Origin: Clavelina lepadiformis
Taxonomy: Eukaryota > Chordata > Ascidiacea > Aplousobranchia > Clavelinidae
Assembly: GCF_947623445.1 (NCBI RefSeq)
Contig: NC_135240.1
Location: 24,056,001-24,120,000 of the forward strand
DNA length: 64,000 nucleotides
Reading direction: 5' to 3'
The translations under genes were made by a program, and so were the position numbers. Positions 12,996-24,200 of the stretch are shown here, piece after piece; the stretch's first letter is position 1; each line of letters begins with the position of its first letter. A model generated the notes under the pieces. It was given only the letters and a program-made list of their open reading frames with translations. It was not told where the DNA came from and did not search any database.

Positions 12996-13480
12996 TCATT
13001 GTCACATCCGCTGACCACGAAAACACAACTTATCTCTGTATTCATCGGTTAGTGGAATGCGAAGGTGGAATATCCACTCTCAGATCAACAGTAAATTCAG
13101 TGATGTGCGTTTATTGTTTATTTTTCGTTCAGTTTGAATTGTGAAGACTCGTAAAAATGGAACGTAATCAATAACGTAAGTGCAATATTAACGTTCACAA
13201 TAGCTACACATGAAAATAAATAGCAATTGTTAGAAATTTTATACATACTGCGTAGTGCAAACAAGTTTAACTTTTCACCACGATAATGATTATGCCGACA
13301 CTATTAACTGCTACCACGATTTCAACAATTGCATTAAATTATACTTCTCAAAGAAAAACACTGGTAGCTCGTATTGCATGAAGAAACATAGAGACCACTA
13401 AGTTGTAGTTAAGCAAAAATAACAAAAAGGAAAACCAAAAACATCGGTCAGCTTGCACCTTGTTTTCAATAACTGAGACA

Positions 13481-16400
13481 TCACGAACCACCAAATGAAA
13501 CCCATTCCTGAACTTTGCTTTGCCTCTTTTCACGAAATTCTTCAATGAGCGAGCGTAACGTCTGATTAGGGGTTAGTTTCTTGTTGGTCAGTTGTTTGTT
13601 AGACAACGGGCTTGTTACATTTCCTTTAAGGAACCATGCCTCGATCATTCGACGTTCATATGTGAACCCATCTGTGAATAATAACTTACTTATTTTTTCA
13701 AAACTTCTTACGTAATTAACTGGTAGATAATTAATAGGAGTTGTGGTGATGTCGTTTAGAAAGTGTTTTAATAAAGTGACGGACACGAATCATAACAATC
13801 AACAGCTACGTTTATGAATGTTATGTTGGTTGAAGCAAAGTGAAGCTAACTAAATGTTAAGAACAACTCCAGTCTCCAACGGACACATACAACTGTCTTA
13901 CCCGCTGCGATAACTGGGTTAGACATGATGTCCCTTGAGATTGGACAAAGATACTGGTCTGGGACTTCCCCTGCAAAAAAAGGCATTGGAAAATCAGTTT
14001 GGAAATTGAACCCAATTAAGAGAGTTATATAATACCTTGTTATTTGTGCTACAAAAAAACTTATATTTGTCAGTTAATCATTTTCTGTCATCTGTTTTCT
14101 ATGCATGTTATATGCAAATTATTATCACTACCTTCATTAGCCGGTCTGACGTCGGTAACTTTCACCGGTGTGTTAGACGGGTTCAGAGAATCTTGCGTTG
14201 TGGTAGTAGCTACTGCAATAATAAAACATGATTAAAGTACCAGTTAACAATCCAAAAAGGTTGTTTATTTAAAAGGCTTACACAGATAAGCCATTTTATT
14301 GGAATTTCTTGACAACTAACTCTACTGACAGACGACATGCCCTTTTAAAAATAATAGTTAGTCAACTGTTAAACCAGGGGCTTTTAATCGGTGTTTATGG
14401 CAGTAAGACTGCCAAGCAAAGAATTGGTTAAACTGGTAAACATGTCCTGTATTCAGACGTAGACAGTCGTCGGTAACGGTACCGGTATTTGAAAAAATTG
14501 TACCGATGATCCCAGTATTCGGCACTGCTTTTAAAAGTAGCTCGGTACTCGGTGGTTTTATATAACCAACCCTGCTTCAAGTGCGATTTTTGCCTTACTA
14601 TATGGCCCAGTTACAAGGTGCTTCACGTCAAAACAAAAGTGATGTCACTTCTAACTTTGTTAGACATTTGTGGATTAAAAAAGGATAGCAAACGCTAAAA
14701 ATTGGCATAAAGGTTTAATTAAAATAAACTGCTGAAAAACACTTTCGCTTAAGTACTGAGTACCGGGATTAACTAAGATTTTTCGAATAAAGTAAATCGG
14801 TACTTTTATGCAAATGTTATGACTAGGGCCCGCAAAAGTCAATAAAGTCAAAATTTTTTAAGGACCTCGTCTGACCATGAATCAAAGAATAAAGTTGTTT
14901 TCAGCACCTAGGGGATTGTTACTAAGAAGTTTATAGGTCAAAATAAAGTCAAAATTTTCAATAAAGTCAAAATTTGTCAAATTATGGCTTTTGACAAAGT
15001 TTTTGTGTTTTTTGAGAGTAATTTTTGTAAAAATCCTCGTGGAAGCATTGTAAATCAGGAACTGCGACACAATTAAACCATATTAACCCATAAAAACAGG
15101 AAATAAGTCACAATGCCCACTTGGATCAGCAGTAACTTTTATCGCAAATTGTCCATTGTTTATTCATTGTTGCGTATTTAAATAATTCTTATAAAACACT
15201 TCCTCTTCATAAACGTGGTCTTTTCGAAGATCAACAGTTTGGATTTTAGGAATAGCCTACTGACATTCCGTATTAGGCTACAAAAATGCCTAAGCAAGCT
15301 AAATCGTCTTCAGCAAAAGTTAGACAGATTTGTCGAAATTTTTCTGATTAATTGTTTAATCTGCTGTTTATTAAAATTTACCATGCGGAGAAAATCGAGG
15401 CAAAGTGCCTTTTTCACAAGGACAAAATAACACAAGCTACCTAAATTTATCGCCAAAAAACACGACGCACTTTTTATAATCCATAAAACACCTTGACTTT
15501 TCGACAAAATATTACGTTTGGGTCTGAAATCGACAAAATGTTATGTTTGGGTAACTGGAGGAAGAACTGTGGCCTCTACAAATAAGCAATTTCGTTAGGT
15601 CAAAATAAAGTCAAAATTTGATAAAAATAAAGTCAAAAAAATTTTTTTTTAGGTCAAAATAAAAATGGCCCTAGTTATGACGGTACTGGTATCGGTACTG
15701 AAAAAGTAACGCGGTACAGTAATTTGGTACTATGGTAAAGCAGTACTGCCTACATCTGCCTGTATTAGTAAACTCTAAACTACTAAAGTTGCCACCGCAT
15801 CACCTGCGAGAGGTGCCAAAACTATGTAAAGGTTGAAACTCACTGAATTAAACAAAAAGTGTACACTCATGATACCTGAGCTGTTCTTAGCAGCCAAACT
15901 TTGTACCACGCCTGCCACAGCATGAGGGTCCAAGTTCAATGCCTTCAGGTTTATATCCTTTAAGTTTAAGTTCCTTAAATCTAATCCCTTTAATGGAGCT
16001 TGGCTTTGCAGTGATTTTATCGCTCTCATGATCTTGTTTCTATGACCTAATGATGCTAAAGAAGGATAAAAGCGATAACAGTTAGGATAGAATTAAATAA
16101 TCTATTTCAAGTTTCATTTACAGCTTGTACAGGTTCTATTTTAAATGTGACGGGGTCTATAAGTTTAATAAGGCTTTTGCAGTTAAATTCTAGCAGTGCA
16201 TCATTGGCTGATTCAGTTAATCAACATCAACACCCAGCAACTACCACCATGCCCGACCATAACCGTTTTACTTCAAAATAGTGCCAAATAAATATTTTAA
16301 TGGTTTTACCGATAAACTTTACAGTTTTTACCGATTCCAAGATCTTTTTGCAAAATTTCAGCAGCAAGACCATCAAGTTCTCGGCCATCGATATCGTTCT

Positions 16401-19400
16401 CTTTGAATATGTCAGCATATTGGCTGAGTTTTACCTCGTCATTTAACCATGACGCTACCTGCTCGCAAGACCAGTCTTGGTATGAGGGCTGGGCTGCAAA
16501 AATCAGTTTTTCTAAACTGTGGTTGTTATATTAAGCTGTCACATCATAACCATATTGAGACTGGGTAATTATTAATAGTTAACAATCGTAATTAACAACC
16601 AGTTTAAATAATAGATTATATCAATAGTAACTTTACAATTTTAAGCAAATTGCTTTAAGCAAATTTACTCTTTTCACTTAAACTTGAATATAATTATTTG
16701 ATCAAATTTATTTGCTTTTACTTGCTAGTGGTAAAAAGAACATAGAGCTCTTTTCTTTAAATATTCCACTTGTATTTTTTTATTTCTACTTGCAAGCACT
16801 TATTCCATCTTTTCCAGTTTCATTTACTTGACACTGGTACTTGTTAAACAGTTAAAAGTTACCAAGCACTTGTACTGCTAATGCAAGATTGATATTTCAC
16901 AAATTTGTGAGAACACCGTCGCTTCTATCTATAATATACAGAGAAAAAATGCCAATGCTTTCAATACCTTGTGTGAGTTCTTCAGTGCCATCAGGCATGG
17001 TGATAGGTGGAGGTGCCTAAAAGAATATCACATTTACTATGAGAAAATGCTGTCTAATACTTACATCTACAAGGTATATAACTGACAGTGGTAAGGTAGT
17101 TCTGGATTTAAGTGTACACTTAAAAGCCTTAAAAAACGTTGAAAGCATAGTTTTGTTCAAAAAAGAATGCGTAAACCAAACTTACCTCACTTGCAGCTTT
17201 AGATGAGTACAGAACAGCGTCATCCACCACTTGCTCTAAAATATATAACAACTACAAAAACCAAAATACATGTGGGGCAGTGGGGCCTGTCTATGACAAC
17301 CAGGCAACCTCTGTACAAAGTAATGTAGTACAAGGTGAATTTACAAACCTTCTGTCCCATTGTTTAATTTCCATATGATAACTTTTTTGTCATACGAGGT
17401 AGAGGCAAGGTAATTTGTCTTGGAATATGCGACGGATGTGACAATAGTTCCGTGTCCGTCCAGTTTCATTTCTTGTTCACACAAAATCTGCACCGTCACC
17501 GCATGAAAATCATTAATACGTTTAACTATATCATATGTGTAAGTTAACTCGAAGAAAAACATGTCTCCGCTGTCAACCCCACAAACTTTATCAGAAATGT
17601 CTGCGGTAGAAAACAGATATGCGGCCACATAGAAAATGCTGTACGGAGAATATCGCACAGTAACATTAACTTAGTTCGTGTCACTGCCTCGGGTCTCCAG
17701 TGCTTTGTTTTGGTTGTTAAGTGAAGCGAATCCGGTACAGAATAGCAAGACAACAAATGCAATCAAATTGTAGATATACTGTATATCTATTTATACTGTA
17801 GAAAGGCTTAAACTATTTAAGAATTAGGGAATTGAGACTGTTTGCAGCTAAACCAATTCTACACACTGGGTTCCATATGATGATGGAGCTGTCAAATGAG
17901 CTTGATGCCAGGTGGTTTCCGTTCGACGAAAAGCAACAAAAACTCACAGGTCCATCATGACCCTTTAACTCTTGAAGAAAACGCAACGACTTAGCTGTAA
18001 AAAAAGCAAAGAATATGACATACATGATACATAACACAGTAAAAAGGAATTATGTGGATGAAACATGGGTAGTTTAGCAAAAAGTTTTGTTTACTTTCAT
18101 TGCTGAAAATCCATAATTTAACCTTGTTGTCATGACCTGATGATGCCATCAAAAAGCAACGAGTTTCACTAGTAACTAAAAAAAATGTTATAGTTTGAAG
18201 AACAGAACGGGTAAAACTTCAAAATAATGTACTGTGGTTGCTCCTAGATATTAACCATACTCTTCAATTGACAAAATGAAACTGCAAATTAAACTTATTT
18301 ACTCACGAGATGAGTGAAATGTTGGTGAAAACGTGATACAACTCACACCACATGATGAGACCCCAGCAGCGTGGGCTTGGATTGGCGAACATGTGGCCTG
18401 AAAAAAAGTAAGATATTTCAGGATGACAATTGAAAAGTTATGGCCGTATATGATCCTCATTCGGCTTCAAATTCAGTGGTAACGTACCTGCATTGTTTTC
18501 ACATTCCACACTCTTATGTCTCCCAGACCAGAACCAGACACAATATAACAATCACAAGGTGTAAATGTAGCTGCATAAACATTGCCTTCAGAATGTCCAG
18601 AAATTTCCCTATGACAGAAAAAATGCATGATAGGATCAGTGGATTAGATGATTAGTGTCATGTCAGTCAATTCCAGCTTGTTCCTTTAAAAAATTCTAAG
18701 ACCTGGCAATAGCCACCTTTAGCAAAAAGTTTACAATTTACAAGCAAATACCTAGAAGGAAAAAACAACCATTAGCAACTGAAACAAGGGTACAAAAAAT
18801 CATTGGAAGCAATTGGCTAAGATAACACACGATGAAAAGAAAACAGGTTACCTGGTAAGTCTTTTTGACACAATTGAGATTTCTTGTGTTAAATCATGAC
18901 ATGAAAAAAACAATGACAATAAATCACCTCAACTGTTTCTTCTTCTCTATATTCCACAATGCAATAGAACCGTCAGCAGAGCCAGTGACAAGGTAGTTAG
19001 ACTTATTAGAAAATGAGCAGACTTGAGCTGTGCTAACATCAGTGTGTCGAAAAACAGCCACAATCTGTTTGCATGATATTTTCATTTTGGTAGGAATATA
19101 CAGTATGTGTAATAAACACAGCAATGCAAAATTCTATACACTGTATATTCTGGCTTACAAGACCTCATTCAAGCATGCATGTTTTCAGGAAGTTGTGCTC
19201 CCAGTGGTAATGATTACGTTACATGATTTATTTTGTTTAAAAGCACAATGCATTGTTACGAAGTTGTACCGTCTCGCCCACGAGTGAGTGTCATCGACTA
19301 AAACTGCATGACTAATGCAAGGTACAACTAAGCTATTGTAGTCAAAGGCAAAAACTCGGCATAAGCTTACATGGAACTATGGGGTAAAAGCAATATTTTG

Positions 19401-20160
19401 GACCTTAAAACTAGTATACGAGGTACTAGAATTCTACCTATTACCAGTTAATTAAAGTTTGTCACTATTTACAATATATACAAGAACAAATTCGGAAAGG
19501 TTATAATAAGCATCTTTACCTGGGCATCTGAATCAGACAAGCAAAATAGATGAGCTTTTCCATCACTACATGCTGTTGCAAGCAACGAGCCAGTAGTGTT
19601 AAAAACTACAAAATTCACTCCATATTTGAAAACATTGATCGGCGAATATGGAAGTTCTTGGAAGTTTGACGTTGAATAAACCCTAACTGTTTTGTCACCT
19701 GAAAGCAAATTAATAACAACAGTTTTTCAAAAAGGAAAAGTTAAATAAATGCAGTCATAACAATGGGCTGATTGTGAGCATCATCCCACGTTTTAAGAAA
19801 GCCGACAAATGTACCGTCTTAATAGTTGCCTAAATGTGACATCACGTTGTGTACAAACGGTTAACTGAATAAATTGGTGGAAACCTTTGTAGGCCAATAT
19901 TATTGTTAAGATACCAGTCTAGTTGTACCCAATAGCAAATAGGGAGAAAAATGTCTTTAATTCAATTTCCAGCAACTACATTTTAAGTATCTACAGCATG
20001 CATAAACAGAGGTATAGCAGTTTTGATACCAATAATTCCCGCTACATAGAAATTATGCATACATTATAAAATCACCTGAGCAAGTTGCAAAGTAGTCTTC
20101 TGAGAACGTACAGCAGTTAACTTCTTTAGTGTGGTTTTGAATTACTTGATACGACAACAT
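13481..20160 (-). CDS. WDSUB1: WD-repeat, SAM and U-box protein (WDSUB1)
   Basis: Predicted E3 ubiquitin ligase: WD repeats bind a partner, SAM may oligomerise, and the U-box recruits E2. Exons: 20160-20076, 19698-19520, 19064-18928, 18608-18488, 18397-18307, 18175-18095, 17994-17867, 17487-17349, 17235-17186, 17016-16968, 16493-16332, 16055-15876, 14212-14132, 13970-13902, 13671-13481. They sum to 580 residues in frame; human WDSUB1 is about 476. The N-terminus (HTKEVNCCTFSEDYFATCSG) matches human closely. WD repeats follow with GDKTVRVYS, GSIALWN, GDIRVWN, NKVKLWI, SIIIWN and KKVIIWK strands. The SAM domain runs DWSCEQVASWLNDEV to DLGIASLGHRNKIMRAI. The U-box has QYLCPISRDIMSNPVIAADG, YERRMIEAWF and TPNQTLRSLIEEF. 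The 17867/17487 junction is the least certain. A 1.66-kb intron (14213-15875) carries nested transposons. Confidence 0.92.
14454..15758. mobile_element. hAT-type MITE (TACCGG-rich), split by a second insertion
   Basis: Terminal inverted repeats start CAGACGTAGACAGT at the left and read CAGATGTAGGCAGT from the right. A perfect 8-bp target duplication CCTGTATT flanks it (14446-14453 and 15759-15766), the size typical of hAT elements. Subterminal sequence is rich in GGTACCGGTA-like words. Without the internal insertion it would be about 447 bp. There is no coding capacity. It lies in a WDSUB1 intron. Confidence 0.88.
14824..15673. mobile_element. Second hAT-type element nested in the first
   Basis: An 850-bp element with ends TAGGGCC and GGCCCTA has a perfect 8-bp target duplication GTTATGAC (14816-14823, 15674-15681). 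Both subterminal regions carry repeated AAAGTCAAAA words, possible transposase-binding sites. No transposase frame is visible. Because it interrupts the TACCGG element, it inserted later. Confidence 0.88.
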
Positions 20161-21201
20161 TTTTGGGATCAAATTTTGCCAAAGAGTTATTCTACAACTA
20201 CCATACTAGGTCTATATGATATAACATGGAATAAATGTCTACACACAGTAACTTACAAACTCATCTATGGAAGAGTTAAAACGGATGGTGAAAAATAAAA
20301 AAGGATACATTTAGAGAGTAAAAACCTCTTATTCCATCATAGGATGCAGAATTGCCGACAACGCTAGGTATGAACGCTACAGGCCTAGTTATGTCTGAGA
20401 CTGAGCGTCTGTGTGTAGGCTATAGGCCTACACAGTGAGTCTGTGCCTGAGTAATTACCAGCCTGTATAAATCTAGAGTCTAGACTATGCTTGTAGCGCC
20501 CACAATCATAAATAGTGTAAACAACACGGATAGACCTAGTAAGAAAGTTGCAGCTTAATCTAATTAAGATGCAAACTCAAAACTTGGTGAATTCCTGGTT
20601 ATATAGGTTGAATAAACTAACAAAGCCTAATTTGTTATTATATTGAGTCACGTGCTCAAATTGTTTGCAGTGCTTTTCTTAAACATGAATAGCCCAATGT
20701 GATTTGTTTTCACAACTTTTTTTTGCCGAAACAGTCGTTAAGTTAAGTTAAAAACTTTCATATAGTGTAAAAATTAAAGCTTTCTAAAATTTTTAAAAAC
20801 ATAAATTTAATAAACAAAGTACTAGCTGTTCAAAGTAAAGGTAATGTTTTGATGTTTTGTTTCGTATTTTAAGTTTGACGTCATAATTAGAGCATAATGG
20901 TTTTCTGATTAATGTTTTTCTTACAAATAAAACTATTCAAAGGCTTTTAAAGAATTCCAGGTTAGTAACACCTGGGTTTTTGCTGAACTGAAACGAATAA
21001 AAATTATTAAAATCTGAGGTTATGCTGTTATTATCTTTCATCAAATTATATGTACTGCACTAAAGCAGGAAATTTGACTAACTAACTAACTTTAACTGAA
21101 ATGGTAACAGGCTTACTACTGTAAACACGTCTTTTTCTCGGATGATTAGAAAAGAAAAGTTGAGATGTAAATTTACACAGTTTGAATTTCTTGATTTCCA
21201 G
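20161..21201. other. Divergent promoter region of WDSUB1 and the mosaic protease gene
   Basis: About 1 kb separates the WDSUB1 start codon (minus) from the first recognisable exon of the protease gene (plus). I see no coding sequence. The protease exon follows a good acceptor (TTGATTTCCAG, ending at 21201), so an untranslated upstream exon or spliced-leader trans-splicing, known in ascidians, is possible. Confidence 0.45.
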
Positions 21202-21215
21202 AAGAAATAACATGC

Positions 21216-24200
21216 ATGTCGGGAAATAGCTATGACGAAATGTCGGATACCGATCAAGTCTCAAAAATGCAAGAAAGCAGCGAAGGTAAAACAATCGTAC
21301 ATCATACCGTAGTGGCTTATAGTTAACAATGTTATTGTTACAAATGAAATGATGGCAACACGGTTAGAAATTACATCACTGAGTGGTCTGTTTTCCGGTA
21401 GAGATTATTTGCATAAAGAATGTGTGAATCCTTGTCAGCAGCTTGTGGTAAAGAATTATGGTTAGACATACGTGTCAAAATTCACTTTATTCAGTGTGTA
21501 CGTAAATTGCGAACGCGTAAATATGATATTTTGCCTGGTGGAAAGGTTCATAAAAACGTGTTCTTAAATTGCATGCGCGCTAAACTATCGTGTAAAAAAC
21601 CTAGCTCTGTTGGCCGAACGGCATACGCAATTGTAAATTGTGAAGGCGTTCGTAATTTGTGAACATGTTCGTAATTCCTGTACGCGTTGACAAAAACACA
21701 CGTTCCCAAAATGTCAACACGATTGCACTTCACCAGCGTGTATAGGTGAGTTAATAGTGACCTGTATCGCCAACACAGCTAATTATATTTGCACGATAAT
21801 TCAGCGTGCATGCAATTTGTGAACTCGTATGTAATTTACCAACGCATTATTATGACGCTTTCGATCAGGTAAAAAATCAAACCTACGCGTTCGTAAATTG
21901 TGAACCCGTACGCAACTTGTGAATATGTTCGCAATTTACGAACGCGTTGAAAGAAGCGAGTTCTGACACATATGGCTAACCATAAAGAACAAGTTATACC
22001 CACTATGAAACACTCCTTTGCTTAAGTTAAGAAAACAAAATCATTCTCCAGTGACCAGTAACCTGTACGTTGTTCGTCACAGACGAAGATGCCGACTTTT
22101 ACTCAATACATACAACCTCTAAATTATCTACTTCGATCAGGGCAAGCATGCAGCTTGAAATCACGGATAGCGAATATAGCGATTTTGAAGGTTCTGTGAG
22201 ACCTGAAGTAACTATTTTCGTAGCATTTCATGGAAAAGTTTAACGTCAGTTAATTTGGCCTTTTTACCTCTCCACAGGTTTCGACAAATTTCTTGAAGAC
22301 GACAGGAGTATTGAAGACAATCCCAAAGATAACAGTGAAAATCTCGTCACAACCCAACCTTCTGATACTGATGAAAGAGTGATGGAGAAAAAACAAAGTA
22401 AACCTGTAGGGAAACTTTTTCCGGTAGTAATGTTTGGAACATGTACCGGCCAGTACGGCGATGTGTGTCAGTGTTACATCTGGTATCTAGAATGTTGGCT
22501 TACAACAGAGATTATTCGGGTAAACGCGGAAAATCAAGTCGTAATAAAGCCAGCGTAAAATCATACATCTACTGACCAAAGGTTGGCAGTCGGTACTTTG
22601 AAAGTATACCTCCAGTAACGGTACCGGTACTTGGCAAAAAATGTGCTGACGGTTCTGATATTCGGTACTGTTTCAAAAAAGTGGTTTGGTACTTTGCCGG
22701 TACTCGGTACTTTTTTTACAGCAGATCCTGTTGCAAATGAAACTTTTTCCGATGTTGTGATCTCGCTAAAGATTATTTCAGGTCAAAAATATGTAAACAC
22801 CCTCTTTAATAATAACAATTATGATAATAATATTCATATAGCGCCCTTATCCGATAAGAAAAATCGCTCTTAAGCGCTTAAACGATCACATATGAAATGC
22901 AGTAATAATCGCATATAAAACAAGACAGGTGATGAATGATGCATAAACAACAAGGCAGGAGCAATTATAAGTCATAAGCGCAAAAGCTGACGAAACAGCA
23001 TAATTTTCACAAAACAATACAGAAAACAGCAACTCACTCTTTGCGACTTTATTAAACATTTTTAGATTAAAAAAAGAAGAAAAAGCGCTAAAGTTGGCAC
23101 TATGAGTTATTAAAATAAAGTTTTAACAAACATATTTCTCAAAACCTTGAAGTAAATTAATTATTTTAAAAGTACCGAGTATTGGGACGAACTTCTTGTT
23201 AAAAGTAATTCGGTACAGAGATTCGGTACTTTTACAAAAAAGTATAAACCTACGGTATCGGCACTACAAAGTACCGCGGTAAAGTAATTGATACTATGGT
23301 AACGCGGTACTGCCGATTTCTGACTTAGTTATCATTGCACTGAGTCTGCCAGAATGAAATTGACCAAAAATTGAAAAATCGCAAAAAGAGCAGGAAAGAC
23401 TCTTCCTAGAAAAAAGTGCGGAACAGTTGTAGTTTTTGTTCGTAAACGAAAGTTAAGTTTTAAATGAATTAATTTTAAAAGTAAAATTTTCAGTGTCGAT
23501 TTCGATACCGTAGGTAAAGGCAGGAAATAGCCTTCGAAAAATAGCAGGCCTAAATCAAGTGCAGTAGCTTATCGACTATCGTAGTATAGGCCAGAGATTT
23601 ATAATACTGTATGACGTAGCCAGCGTCAAATCCGTTAAAGTATTTCATCGGAATTGGTATAAATTAAGTTTATATTCAAGAAAATAGCAGTATCATTTTA
23701 ATCTTGCCTTGGTTATGTTTCTTCTTTGTTTTTCAGAATGGCTTCCAATAATTCGAAAGAAAATACTTCGCAAAAATGTTCTTAAATCAGGTCAATCTGG
23801 TTCAAGGTCATCCAACGACCAATCAATATTACCGCAAGAAACCCCATCAGTAACACGACCTGAAATCATGGATCGAGATTTGAGAGGTACTTCGAGACCC
23901 GAAGTAACTATTTTTGCGTTTTTTTACGATAAAGTTAAATATGTCTTTTCAGATTCTAGCCAATTTCTTGAAAACGATACGAGTATCGAAGACCATGACA
24001 CAAATTCCACTACCAGTGAAGACCACGTCACGCCACAACCTACTGATACCGAAGAGGGAACAGTAGAGAACAAACAAAGTAAACTTGTAGGGAAACTTTA
24101 TCTAGTAAAGAAATGTTTAATTACAGTAAGACAGTATACCAGTGTGACATTTATTTCTAGTGGACTATCTACATAGGTGGGCAGTACCCCCGGTACCGAA

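Larger units (their letters stand above)
11246..13480. other. Intergenic between archaemetzincin start and WDSUB1 stop
   Basis: Both flanking genes are on the minus strand, so the archaemetzincin promoter should lie near 11250-11500. The stretch holds a 27-bp tandem repeat and a GC-rich 65-codon open segment, both listed separately. Other open frames look random. Confidence 0.5.
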
